Assembly (NCBI GenBank): GCA_019633425.1 | Contig: WSUB01000003.1 | Location: forward strand, 685,480 to 749,479 | Origin: Tulasnella sp. 424 | Taxonomy: Eukaryota > Basidiomycota > Agaricomycetes > Cantharellales > Tulasnellaceae | Direction: 5' to 3' | DNA: 64,000 bases | Shown: positions 11,245 to 23,800 of the stretch, in pieces | Numbering within the stretch: position 1 is the first letter of the stretch | Layout: every line of letters starts with the position of its first letter | The notes under the pieces: model-generated | What the model was told of the DNA's origin: nothing | Database searches by the model: none | Seen by the model: the letters and a program-made list of their open reading frames with translations, nothing else | Program-made: the position numbers and the translations under genes

Positions 11245-14200
11245 ATGCGTAATTCGTCACTCTTTATTCTGGCCGTCGCTGCCATCTCAGCCGTCAATGC
11301 ATGGCCTGTCGCCGAAGGTTCCCACTGCAAAACTCCTCTGAAACCCACCGCCAAGCCCGATGCCCCTCATTGGATGCAAACCATCAAACGACAGGGTATC
11401 TCGGCTTATAACGACAATCCCTCCAAATACAAAGTCTTCCGCAACGTCAAAGACTATGGAGCTAAAGGAGGTGAGTTCGCGGAAAAGTTGGCGACACTGA
11501 TGACTTACGCTTAAAATGAAACGTCGTAGATGGGATTGCCGACGATACTGAGGCTATTAACAAGGCCATATCCGATCAAAACCGCTGTGGGCAAGGCTGT
11601 CCTTCAAGCACGCGCTCCCCGGCCATTATATTCTTCCCGTCTGGAAAGTATCGGGTCACTGACGCAATGTAAGTGGGCGTCTGTGCAACGAACGTGATCC
11701 TTACTCACGCCAATTATCTGCGTAGCACTCCATATTATTACACGCAGTTGGTGAGCAACGTTTTTCTTTACTCGGCCCGTAAGAACCTAAACCGGCTTAC
11801 TAATGCCGATCGAACCTTCGTAGGTCGGAGACGCGAAGCATCCACCAACCTTGTTTGCCGATTCCTCATTTCACGGAGCTGCCGTTATCGATGCAGGTAA
11901 GCTCAATCCGTAGTCTCTATATATCGCTGTTCTGACGGTTCGAAATCGGAAGATCCCTATATTCCTGGTACGTACTGATGTTTAGTCAGCACACGACTTT
12001 AGCCGAATCTTACCGGAAGGCTTCTGTAGATGGCGGAGGTGCTCAATGGTGGCAAAATCAAAACGTAAGTTCGACTTTTTTCATCTGCCTTAAGTTAATT
12101 CCGATTTGAACTCACATTACCTGTCTACATTTTAGAATTTCTTCAAGTCTGTTCGACACTTCAAAATCGACCTGACCAAGTAAGTTTATTGAACCCCAAC
12201 CACCACCGGCAACGTCCTGATATACTGCGTCTCTCTAGGGCCCCCAACAATGCTTCCGGTCTTCACTGGCAAGTCGCCCAGGCGACTACTCTTGTCAACG
12301 TCGTCGTGAATATGAGCCAGGACGGAGACACTCAACAACAAGGATTGTGGATGGAGAACGGCTCTGGTGGATTCATGTCCGACTTGACCTTCAACGGAGG
12401 TGAGACAACGTGGATTACTTTTTTCTAATGCGGTATACCGACATGCTCTGCAGGTGCAATCGCTATGGCGGTTGGTAACCAGCAATTCACCGTGCGGAAC
12501 TTGAACGTGAAGAACGCTCGGACAGCAGTTCGTGAGTTACAGTCCTCCCCGTCGCGATGAGCGCAGACAGCTAATCATAGATGCCCAATTTGCGTCCAGA
12601 GATGAACTGGAACTGGGGTTGGACTTTCCAAGGGTTCAATTTCTGCAACACCACTGTACGTGCTCCCACCTTTGATTCACGAATTCAACCAATTCTGGGT
12701 CGTGAGCTCATCCCTCCCCATTTTGCAGGTCGGGTTCCAAATCGCACAGGGAGCTGCATCAGAAATCCTCCTCGACGGCGAAGTCAAGGATGTCCATACT
12801 TTCATCAACACTACGTCGGTGAGTTCGTGATTACCCCGTCGCCGCATCAGCAATCTAACCATTTTCCTTGTGCGTACAGCCTTCGCCCCCTGCTTTCAAC
12901 GGCTCTGTTCTACTCGACAACGTCAAGTTTACAAACGTCAGGAAAGGATTGGTTGATGATACCGGTGTCACCAGACTTGCCGGCGGAACGAAGACGTACG
13001 TAATGGATCCTAAGTACAATCCAGCACTGTTCTGACAATATCTCGCTGTGGTGGGCAGTATTCATCAGTGGGCTGAGGGCCGAAAGTACTACGACTCCGT
13101 TGAAGAGCCAACCAATGTCCAGGGTTCCGTCAAAGCCCCCAGCAAACCATCTCAGCTCCTCGGTTCCGATGGAAGGGTATTCCAACGTGGCCGAACAGAC
13201 TATGCCGACTATGCTCCTGACCAATTTGCGAGCGTGATGGATGCTGGAGCGAAAGGAGGTACGACGCCAAATGATTGGAACTGACGATCAAATTCTTGAC
13301 GGTCTGGTTTGATTAGATGGCGTTACGGATGACACCAAGGCCATCCAAGCATTCATTAAGAAATATGCTGGCTGCAAGATCCTCTACTTTGACGCGGGCA
13401 CGTATATGGTGACCGACACCATTGAAATTCCATCAGGAAGCATCGTTGTTGGAGAAGTTTGGACCACCGTAATCGGTAAGACACGCCATCAGCGTCCCGG
13501 GCTGAGAATCGCAAGTGTTTAAAATTGTTTCGTGTCTCCTCGGTATAGGCGCCGGAAAGAAGTTCGCCGACGAGTCTAAGCCTCGTCCAGTCATCCAAGG
13601 TACGCATTCTCAACTGTCCAGCGTTTCGTTTGATACAATTCAACTCGTATATTGAATCTGTGACAACCTTGTAGTTGGCAAGCCTGGTGACCGGGATGGC
13701 GTCGAAATTTCCGACATGGTCTTCTCTGCCCGTGGCGGATCCGCAGGGTGAGTATAAAAAGCCTTGGTGTTCGTTATCATCTCTGGAAAAGCTAAGTATC
13801 ATATGTAGCGCCATCATCGTCGAGTGGAACGCCGCCGACAAACCCGGTCACAAAGGAACCGCCGCAATGTGGGACGTTCACATCCGCATTGGAGGTTTTG
13901 CTGGTAGCGACATCTCCGTCTCCAACTGCTTGAAATTCTCTCAACACGACAAGAAACCGTGCACGGGAGCGTTTCTGGGATTACACATTACGAGCAAAGC
14001 CACGGCGTACTTGGAAGGGACTTGGGTCTGGACTGCGGACCATGATTTGGAAGATCAAGAACAGAGGCAGATCGACGTTTACACTGGGCGAGGAATTTTG
14101 TCGGAGAGCAAGAATGGTCCTGTTTGGCTTATTGGCACTGCTTCGGAGCACGCGTCGATTGTGCAGGTAATGTCCTTTACTAGACCTCACTTACGGACGA

Positions 14201-14871
14201 GTCTACTAACGAACTGCGTGGCTTGGGTGACTGCTTGCAGTACAATTTCTATAACTCCAAGAACGTCTACGCTGGTCTTATTCAAATCGAGACGGCTTAC
14301 TACCAGCCTGATGTACGTCGGGCTTACTTTCCAGTCATCATGGGGTCTTCGGTTTGGGCTAAAATCTTGCGTTTCGAATTTTAGCCCGCTGTCCCCGCAC
14401 CCTTCAAACTAAGCAAGACTTACCACGACCCGACCTTCGGAAACAGCACATCTGGCTGGGGTTTGCACATTGCTGACTCGGAAGATGTCTTTGTCTATGG
14501 TGCAGGGCTTTACTCGTTCTTCCAGGCATGTCGAACCCTTCTTTTGATTGCATGAAGTGTCCCTAACGACGCCTTCAACCGGCTCGCAGAACTACTCCCA
14601 GGACTGCATTGCCGACAAAACCTGTCAACAGTCCAACGCCAAAGTCACCTCAGACTCGAAAGACGTATACGTCTATGGCCTTGCTACGGTCGGAACGACC
14701 TATATGTTGAGCGTTGATGACAAAGGAATCATTAACCAGAAGGATAATCAGAACGGGTGAGTAGGAAACCGAGTTCCCCGCGAAGAGAGAGCGAGACTGA
14801 TTTATTATGTGTATCATTGTAGCTTTTCCCAAATAGCCACCATCTGGAGTTCGAAAAAGAGTGTCCACTAG
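11245..14871 (+). CDS. Exo-beta-1,3-glucanase, GH55 family, copy A
   Basis: Secreted GH55 glucan 1,3-beta-glucosidase of 775 residues, which trims beta-1,3-glucan by inversion. The first 20 residues (MRNSSLFILAVAAISAVNAW) form a clear signal peptide. The fold is two pectate-lyase-like beta-helix halves. Each half begins with the family signature: VFRNVKDYGAKGDGIADDT (exons 1-2) and VMDAGAKGDGVTDDT (exons 13-14). Conserved downstream stretches are AMWDVHIRIGGFAG, TAYLEGTWVWTADHDLE and IQIETAYYQP, where candidate catalytic acids lie. I resolve 21 exons, from 11245-11470 to 14823-14871; their lengths sum to exactly 776 codons including the stop. Intron 19 (14526-14589) has a GC donor (CAG|GCATGT), unlike the GT of copy B. 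The long exon 17 is 13809-14166. Intron 18 is almost identical to that of copy B. Confidence 0.93.
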
Positions 14872-16056
14872 ACTCTTTTTGTCTGAGACTGCGGGACCTT
14901 TCTTTTAGATCTTTTTTACTCTATATACCATCGAGGACCCTTTATGGACAATCGCTAGTTGCCCGTGTACTGCAGTAGTTGCTGTAGTACCATATACACA
15001 ATCCTTTCCAAAATCTCCACCCATCATTGATTCCACCTTGAGCCCAGAAGATCTATTATTCATTGTGAGATTGGCATCAGACCACGGATGGCCCGCTTGG
15101 CAGAAGCGCCGGGGGTCGGGACATTCAGTAGACATGAAATACCCGTTGTATCGGTGGCGGAAGTACCCAATCATCCCGACAGATTTCACAAGGGGAAAGC
15201 TCGTCGGGAGCCACCGCTTCTGAATGATCATTAATGGGGCTATTGATTAACGGAAATTCGGGCGAATCCCGACGTCCGTGGGTAAGACCCAAACATGACC
15301 AAGCTCGGAACCCGACAGCGCGTTGCTTCTCCCTATCTTTCGCTCGAATAGAACAGAGGTGGCGTTTCGCCAAAACCTGCTGACTGGAGTAACCGACGTG
15401 GTATCCCCGGTGAAGTATTGCAGACATGGTCAGAATCGGCATCCGAAGACGGGGAGCGACGGCATTGGGTGGAACCGACTTAGACCCATGCTCAGACACT
15501 CAGCAGACACTCGCTCACATGGATTTATTTATCCAGGTTCTTCCCTTGTGACCACACTTCAGAAAACTCTTGGCTCGAAGTATGGCGACTTTGAGTTTGA
15601 CAGCTTCCGCGCGGCCTTGATATTTCCGGTTTTCGCAAGGCTGAGAACCAACTGATTCTGGATGGGCAGTTCATTGCAGTTGAGATGGATATTTACATTA
15701 TGCTAGGTGCCAGACACAGGCGCCTTTGGTAATGGACGGCCAAATCCTTGGCCTTTTAGCGTTCCCGAACCGACGTCTTGCCAGAATCCTCCGTGTTCCC
15801 GACGGAACCTGCTGGCGTTAGTTTGCCTTTAAAAGGATTTCGACTTCTCCATAGTAATGGTTCTCTACGACTTGTGCGCTAGCATCATAGCCCCTTCTGT
15901 CGTCCGGAACTATCATTCCACTCGGTAAGCTTCGCTACGCTCATCACGCATGCTTAAAGCACCCCCAGCAGCGAGACTGACCACTCGCTCCGCCCAACCT
16001 CATTTATATTAGGACTCCGACACTACACTCTTTCTTGATCCATTCTTTCGCTTTCA
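14872..16056. other. Intergenic: GH55-A 3' flank and GH55-B promoter
   Basis: About 1.2 kb between the tandem genes, with no gene recognised. From 15291 on it carries the promoter blocks shared with copy A (15291-15320, 15752-15780, 15834-15848). Just before the start, both copies have a similar leader (TTTATATTAGGA here, TTTATTTATTAGGA in A) followed by a CACTACACTCTTT-like stretch. The pair therefore arose by duplication of a unit of about 4.8 kb that included the promoter. Confidence 0.6.
15291..15848 (+). promoter_or_regulatory. GH55-B promoter blocks shared with copy A
   Basis: Counterparts of the three blocks upstream of copy A are at 15291-15320, 15752-15780 and 15834-15848, in the same order. 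The distance between equivalent positions in the two copies is 4,807, 4,827, 4,820 and (at the ATG) 4,812 bp, so spacing is almost unchanged although the DNA between the blocks has diverged. Confidence 0.5.
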
Positions 16057-19000
16057 ATGCGTACTCCGTCGCTCCTTATTCTGGCCGTCACGGCGGCCTC
16101 GGCTGTCAATGCTTGGCCTACTATCAGAAGTTCTCAATGCAAAACGCCACTGAAACCCACAGCCAAGCCCGATGACCCCCATTGGATGCAAACCATCAAG
16201 CGTCAAGGCATCTCAGCTTATAACCCGAACCCTACCACCTACAAAGTTTTCCGCAACGTCCAGGACTACGGGGCTAAAGGAGGTGAGTGACTAAGAACGG
16301 ACGACACTCTCGCGCCTAGACTGAGAAGCAAACATTGTAGATGGAATCGCCGATGATACCGCGGCCATTAACAAGGCCATATCCGATCAAAACCGCTGCG
16401 GAGAAGGCTGTGCTTCAAGCACAGTCTCTCCGGCCATTATATTCTTCCCAGCTGGGAAGTATCGGGTCACTGGCTCAATGTGAGAGACGCACATGTAAAA
16501 ACTAGCCTGAGTTTGGCTCACATCGATCATCTGCGCAGCATTCCGTATTATTACACGCAACTAGTGAGAAACGCTCTGCTCCCTTTAACACTTTCGACCC
16601 TGAATCAACTTGTTGACGTTGATTTGTAGGTGGGCGACGCGAAACACCCGCCGACCTTGGTCGCCGATCCATCATTCAACGGAGCGGCTGTCATCGACGC
16701 TGGTAGGTTCCATCAGTGATTCCGTTGTAACTTGGTGCTGATGCCGCTTAATCAAAAGATCCGTATACCGCGTGTAGGTTTTTATATTTGATCGCTACCT
16801 TTATTACGCTGAATCTTATCGAACGCGTTCGGTAGATGGTCAATACTGGCAAAACCAAAATGTAACGGCAACGTTTCTATTCCTTAGCAAGACTTTAGCT
16901 TGTTCTAACATCTCCTACTTCCACCTGTAGAACTTTTTCAAATCAGTTCGACACTTTAACATCGACTTGACCAAGTAAGGCGCAGTCCTCAACCTTCAGA
17001 GCCAACATTCTGATATCTTTGCTCCCCCTCAGCGGCCCGAACGGTGCTTCTGGCCTTCACTGGCAAGTCGCCCAGGCGACGACCCTCGTCAACATTGTCG
17101 TGAACATGAGCCAGGACAGCAACACCCGACAACAAGGAATGTGGATGGAGAACGGCTCTGGTGGATACATGTCCGACTTGGTGTTCAACGGAGGTGAGAG
17201 GGCTCATTACGCTTACCTCTGAGCACGGCTTACTGATATCACGCTCAGGTCAAATCGCCATGTCTGTTGGTAACCAGCAATTTACCGTTCGGAACTTGAC
17301 TGTGAACAATGCGCAGACGGCCGTTCGTGAGTGAAAAGAACTCCCTGGTCCTCCGGACGATGACCGCGAGAGCTAACGATGGGTCCAACGTGTGTTCTCA
17401 GAAATGAACTGGAACTGGGGCTGGACTTTCCAAAGCTTCAATTTCCAGAACACGACAGTAAGTGCCGCCATTCGGTGATCCAAATTTCAAGTAACCATAA
17501 TCTCATCCCTTTCCCCATGTGTAGGTCGGCTTCCAAATCTCTCAAGGAGCTAACAGCACCAGCGCTCAATCCGCCGGTTCTGAGGTCCTCGTCGACGGCG
17601 ATATCAACAACGTCCAAACTTTCATTAAGACCACCACGGTGAGCTATTGTGTCTTTTCGGCTATGTAGGCCATCGATCTGATACATTTCCTCTCACCTAC
17701 AGCCTACCACGACTTCCCTCGCTGGCTCTGTCCTCATCGACAATGTCAAGTTCACAAACGTCAATGCTGGATTCGTCGATGGTGCTGGTGTGACTAAACT
17801 TGCTGGTGGAACCAAGACGTACGTGCTTGTCTATAAACATCATCGAGTGTGACGCTGAAGATACCTTCGATAGGATTCGTCAATGGGCTGAAGGCAACAA
17901 GTATTACGACTCTGTTACGACTCCGACATACATCCTAGATGCCGTCAATGCCCCAACCAAGCCATCCCAATTGCTCGACTCGAGCGGAAGAATCTTCCAA
18001 CGTGGGCGCACTGACTATCCTGACTATGCTGCGGACCAGTTCGCTAGCGTGCGGGATGCCGGAGCGAAAGGAGGTATGACGTCCAGCGACTGATGCCTCA
18101 TGGTAGCGTCGACCTAACTATCTGGATTCGGACATGGTATGACAGACGGTGTTACCGATGATACCAAGGCCATTCAAAAATTCATCGATAATAACGCCGG
18201 TTGCAAGATCCTCTACTTTGACGCGGGCACATACATGGTAACCGACACCATCAAAATTCCTTCTGGGAGTATCGTTATCGGAGAAGTTTGGACTACTGTC
18301 ATCGGTGAGAACCCATTCGGGATCTTGCTGTTTCTCGTTCGTGGATATTGACGCTCCCTGGCTTACTTCTTCGTGAAGGCGCTGGACCGAACTTCGCCAA
18401 CGAATCTAAGCCTCGCCCCGTTGTCCAAGGTACGGGATGGTTAAGCTATCCAATGTTACCAAAGATGCTTACCGCCAATAAACTCTAGTGGGCAAGGCCG
18501 GTGATAAAGCTGGTGTCGAAATCTCCGACATGGTCTTCTCTGCTCGTAGCGGATCCGCAGGGTGAGTGCTAGAGTCTCCATCTTGATCTATCGTTATTAT
18601 CAGGAGGCCTGACACTATCGCTCTCCACCCCTCTAGCGCTATCATCGTCGAATGGAACGCTGCTGACAAACCCGGTCAAAAGGGAACCGCCGCAATGTGG
18701 GACGTCCACATCCGCGTCGGTGGCTTCGCTGGCAGCAACATCTCCGTATCCAATTGCTTGAAATTCACCACACACGACAATAAGGCATGCACAGGGGCGT
18801 TTTTGGGATTGCATATCACGAGCAAAGCCACAGCGTACTTGGAAGGCACTTGGGTCTGGACTGCGGACCATGATTTGGAGGATCAAGAGCAGAGGCAGAT
18901 CGACGTTTACACCGGACGAGGAATTCTGTCGGAGAGCAAGAATGGTCCTGTCTGGCTTATTGGCACCGCTTCGGAGCACGCATCGATTGTGCAGGTGAGA

Positions 19001-19705
19001 AAGGATTTTTTTATTGGACAGCTATTTCGGACGAGGTTACTAACGGGCTTGCTGCCTTTGGGAATTACCTGCAGTACTCTTTCTACGGCTCTAAGAACGT
19101 CTACGCTGGTCTTATTCAAACGGAGACGGCTTACTATCAGCCTGCTGTACGTCGGGCTTACCTTTTCCAGTCATCATGGGGTCTTTAGGTTGGGCTAAAT
19201 CTTGCGTTTCGAATTTTAGCCCCCCGTTCCTGCACCCTTCACGCTAAGCAAGACTTACCACGATCCGACCTTCAAAAACGGACCCTCCGGCTGGGGTTTG
19301 CATATCGCCGATTCGGAGGATATCTTCGTCTACGGTGCAGGCCATTACTCATTCTTCCAGGTAAGTCGGCAGTTCTCTTTCGGTTGCAGAGATAGCGGCT
19401 GACGGCGTGTTCAATCGATTCTCCAGAACTACACCAGTGACTGCCTTACGACGTTCACCTGCCAGCAGTCCATCGTCAAGGTCACTTCGGACTCGAAGGA
19501 TGTATACATTTATGGTCTTTCTACAGTTGGATCCACATATCTGTTGAACGTTGATGATAAGGGAATCATTAACCAGGCCGATAGTCAAAACGGGTGAGTT
19601 CAAAAAGTCATCCGGCTCCGGAGAACAAAGTTGACCCAATCTGTGTGATTTTATAGCTTCGCTCAGACAGCCACTATCTGGACTTCGAAGAAGAGCACAC
19701 ACTAG
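16057..19705 (+). CDS. Exo-beta-1,3-glucanase, GH55 family, copy B
   Basis: Tandem paralogue of the preceding gene: 780 residues, secreted (MRTPSLLILAVTAASAVNAW signal peptide), with the same two-part beta-helix and motifs (VFRNVQDYGAKGDGIADDT, VRDAGAKGDGVTDDT, TAYLEGTWVWTADHDLE, IQTETAYYQP). It has 21 exons at the same positions and phases as copy A, from 16057-16282 to 19657-19705, and the exon lengths sum to 781 codons including the stop. Differences from A are small: exon 6 is 9 nt shorter, exon 11 (17525-17638) is 24 nt longer, and all introns use GT donors. Most introns have diverged in sequence, but intron 18 (19147-19219) is nearly the same as in A. Both copies look intact and are probably expressed. 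Substrate is expected to be laminarin-type glucan, in nutrition or wall remodelling. Confidence 0.93.
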
Positions 19706-20830
19706 AACCTTACTGTCCTTGCTCTCCAATGTGCCTCTTTAACGTCGTGTACTACCAAAGAACCTGTAATCCCCCCCCCCCCCTGGCAAAGTCCTCGTGT
19801 CTCGTGTATTGCGGTAGCCGACTCGGATGTAGTCTTACACAGACCAAATTCTTTATCTATCCATCCAAGGTCATTTCAGGTGGTTTGGGCGGTGTTAGTC
19901 TAGCCGCCATAGTCATCGGACTGCAATCGGCTCCGTTTTGAAATACCCAGACATCGCCACGACCAACTCCAAACCTCTTTTCGTCCTGGTCGCTTTCAAT
20001 ACTTCCGTTTGCCTCGCGCTTGGCGTATGCGAAGAGGACGCACATGCGACAAGTCAGCATCGGGGCGGAATAGGCGCCGTCCTGGATTGTCTAGTACAAC
20101 ACGGAAAACTCGCACTTTCTCGATTTCTGGGTGGGATCTGCTCTGAAGGGAAGTCTCCGTCCGTCAAAGTAACTCGAGAGCTAAAGAGAGTTGGTGTAGT
20201 TAAAGACGCCCACATTACTTGTTTTGTAACACAGCGTTTATTTCTGAGAGCCCAGTTAACAGGCTGGGCGTTTGGTCAACGGCGGAACCCTGGCCGATCT
20301 CGCTTGTCTTCGCTAAAGGCTAAGCTTACCTCTCCGTCGATAAAGCGCCATGTCCTACCCACACTTATTCTCATATCGTTGCCCACCGCAAACATAACGG
20401 CATGTCCGAAGCGAGAGAAGCGGGATGTGTAAGCCGTCAACCCTACACAAACAAGGAGGCTTGGTTATTCTTGGCGTGCTCCGAACATGCCAAGGGCCCG
20501 CAGCCGTTGGCGTTTCTTAGACTCAGCACTGCGTCGCCGAACTCCGGGATGACTCTGCGTGCTTGGGATGTGCATCGCAGCCGAAGCTTGCGTAAGATGC
20601 TTACGCACTAGACGCCGAACAACCTTCGTTCGATGCACCCCTGAAATGCTCCCCTTGCACCCCTTGCCAAGCGGGTCTTTGAACATAAATATGCAAACAC
20701 TCTCTTTCGACTTTTTTCCTCAACCTCACACACCACACCCATCACCGCCCACCCTCTTTTCTCGCAATTAAACGACAAAACTACAGGTTCATTCTAAAAG
20801 GTCAGCAGAAGCTCCATCTCGAAGGAGGCA
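19706..20830. other. Intergenic: GH55-B 3' flank and ABC promoter
   Basis: No gene recognised. A run of 13 C lies at 19771-19783, in the probable 3' UTR of GH55-B. An open frame at 19938-20432 has no intron pattern or motif. An 8-bp inverted repeat with a 3-base spacer (TGCGTAAG / CTTACGCA, 20589-20607) and an A/T-rich ATAAATATG sequence near 20685 lie in the probable promoter of the ABC transporter gene. Confidence 0.55.
20589..20607. promoter_or_regulatory. Inverted repeat upstream of ABC transporter
   Basis: TGCGTAAG, three bases (ATG), then CTTACGCA: a perfect 8-bp inverted repeat about 225 bp before the start codon of the ABC transporter. It could bind a dimeric regulator. That is inference from symmetry and position. 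Confidence 0.25.
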
Positions 20831-23800
20831 ATGGCCATATTCAAGAAGAAGCAGCCACCTGAACCAACTGTTGAGAAACCCGTCGAGGACGGCGAGAGCT
20901 CTGAAAAGGGCACCAATACCGAAGACCCCAACAACACGCTCGCGAAAAATGAGAACCCCCCTCCTGTTGGATTCACCCAACTGTTCCGTTATTCAACCAG
21001 GTTCGAGCTATTCTTGGACTATATCGGCCTCGTGTGTGCTGCGGCAAGCGGCGCAGCCCAAGTAAGTCGTAAAGCCTCCCGGAAGTGCATGCGGCCCCAG
21101 TGCGCTCATGGTCTTTCCGATAGCCATTAATGACATTGCTGTTCGGCAACCTCACGGAGAGCGTCGTCGCCTTCGCCACGGCATTGGTATGCCTATCAAC
21201 CCATCTCGCATGCACGTTTTTTTCCTCATTCCTCTTAACCTTTGTCCGTCGTAGAATGCAAAAGACGCAGCCGCAATAAACGCCGCTAAGACCAAGTTTA
21301 GACACGAAGCAGCAAAAGATGCTATGTGGCTCACCATTATGGGTATTGGTCTCTACATTGTCACTCACATCTACATGCTTATTTGGACATACACGTGAGT
21401 CTTTAAACATGCTCCGGTTTCGGCTTGTGATCGCCGCCTGCAGCTGACCTTCTGCGCGCACCAGCGGAGAAGTCAATTCGAAGCGGATCCGTGAAAAGTA
21501 CCTTCGCGCCGTCCTGCGCCAAGATATTGCCTTCTTTGACAAACTTGGTGCTGGAGAGGTGACCACCCGCATTCAAACCGATACGCATCTGGTTCAGCAG
21601 GGCATCTCTGAAAAAGTTCCTTGTACGTTGCACCTCGTCATCATTGCCCTAGAATCTATGTTGCTTATTACACGTGCCTCGATCCTCCCTCCTCCGCCCC
21701 TTAGTGATCATCATGTCCATTGCTGCATTCGTCGCCGGTTTCGCCCTTGCGTACGCAAGATCATGGCGCCTCGCCCTCGCTCTGACTTCCATCGTGCCAT
21801 GCATCGCTGTAAGAACCCTTTCCTTGTGCTCACTTTCTTATCCGTTGCTCACCTATACTCCCAGTTCACTGGAGGCGCACTGACAAAATTCGAGACCAAG
21901 TACAAAGAGTAAGGGAGGCTTTCTCTACGTGAGGACTTGTAACTGATTGGTGTTGCTCGCGTGGTTTAGGCTTGCCCTCAACGAAATCGCCAAGGGTGGT
22001 AGCTTGGCTGAAGAAGTCATCTCCACCATTCGAACCGCACATGCTTTCGGAACCCAGAAAACCCTTGGCAAGCTGTACGATGCGTTCACATTGAGAGCAA
22101 GGTCTTGGGAGTACAAGATTGCTCTTGTGCGAGGTCTCGCCGTTGGAGCTATGTTCTTCATCGTCTATGCTTGTGCGTACCATCGCGCCAACCCGTTCTG
22201 GTCTCCTCGGCACTAACTTACGGTTTGTGATTTAGCCTACGCCCTGGCTTTCTCTTTCGGCACAACCCTTATTCTTCAAGGAAGAGGTCAGTTCTCCTCC
22301 AAACGTCCGGTACCTCCACCCTGAGCTGAAAATCGTTCGTTCATAGCCGACGCCGGTATTGTCGTAAATGTCTTCTTCTCCATCATCATCGGAGCGTTCT
22401 CCCTCTCGAACATGGCTCCAGAAGCGCAAGCCGTCACGGTCGCTCAAGCAGCCGCAGCCAAACTCTTTGCGACAATCGACCGCGTCCCTCCCATCGACTC
22501 TGCCGACGAAGGTGGTCTTAAGCCTGAAAAGATCGTTGGTCACATTACGTTTGAAAACGTCGTCTTCAACTACCCTGCCCGACCGGACATCACCATTCTC
22601 AAGGGCCTCAGCATCGATATCCCTCCCGGTAGCAGTGCCGCACTCGTCGGCGCATCCGGGTCCGGCAAGAGTACCGTCGTCAGCCTCGTCGAGCGGTTCT
22701 ACGATCCTCTTTCCGGAACGGTCAAACTCGACGGAGTGGACGTCAAACAGCTCAACGTTAAATGGCTTCGTCAGCAAATCGGCCTGGTGCAGCAAGAACC
22801 CAGTTTGTTCGCTACGACCATCCGGAACAACGTCGCTCACGGCTTGATTGGCAGTCGATTCGAAAGTGAAACCGAGGAAGAAAAGTTCCGACGCGTCCAA
22901 GAAGCGTGTGTCAAAGCCAACGCGGATTCGTTCATTCGCAAGTTGCCGAACGGTTACGATACCCTTGTCGGAGAACGTGGATTCTTGTTGAGCGGTGGAC
23001 AAAAGCAGCGCATTGCCATCGCACGAGCTATCGTTTCCGACCCGCGGATCTTGTTGTTGGATGAAGCTACGAGCGCTTTGGATACGCAATCGGAAGGGTT
23101 GGTGCAAGATGCTTTGGACAAGGCTGCAGCTGGACGAACTACTATCACCATCGCTCATCGTCTTTCTACTATCCGCGATGCCGATCAGATCTACGTTATC
23201 GGTAATGGAGGTGTCCTGGAACAAGGTACTCACAATCAACTCTTGGCCAACTCCGAAGGTCCCTACTCTCAATTGGTCAGCGCCCAAAAGCTCAAAGGAC
23301 GAGATCCTGAGTCGAGGGACTCGGAGGAGGCTGATGACCAGGCTGCCGGAGATGGGTTGATGTCTGAAAAGGAAGTTAAAGACACTCTTGCCGAAGAGGT
23401 TCCCGAGGCTTTGAAGAGGACTGGAACTGGAAGGTCTTTGGCCAGTGAAGCACTGGAACGGAAACGTTTGGAACAAGGAGAGGAACAAGGACCTTATGGA
23501 ATGGTTTACCTTCTAAAGAGGATGGCTCTTATCGATCGAGAGGATTGGCCGGTGTATCTCAGAGCCATCCTTGCGTCGATTTGTGAGTACCAAACCCTCT
23601 GGGTCATTGTTGGGAAAATCGTCTTCCCCTGACACTGAAATCCCTTTTCAGGCAACGGACTTGTCTATCCTGCTTTCGGTATCGTCTTTGCTAAAGCGAT
23701 GGACGCCTTCTCCCTCCCGGACCGACATGCACTGCGTCACCAAGGTGATCGGAACGCGTTGTGGTCAGTCTCTTTGATTTGCTTCTGACCAGAGATAGTA

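Noticed and set aside
14313..14384. Conserved GH55 intron as a possible snoRNA or microRNA
   Set aside because: No C/D or H/ACA box pair or strong hairpin seen; gene conversion explains the similarity more simply.
19938..20432. 164-codon plus-strand frame upstream of the ABC transporter
   Set aside because: No motif, and it occupies the probable promoter; starts and ends without splice signals that would extend it.
22232..23488. 418-codon minus-strand open frame
   Set aside because: It lies antisense to the first nucleotide-binding domain of the ABC transporter, whose motifs are clear; the frame is a by-product of codon use.
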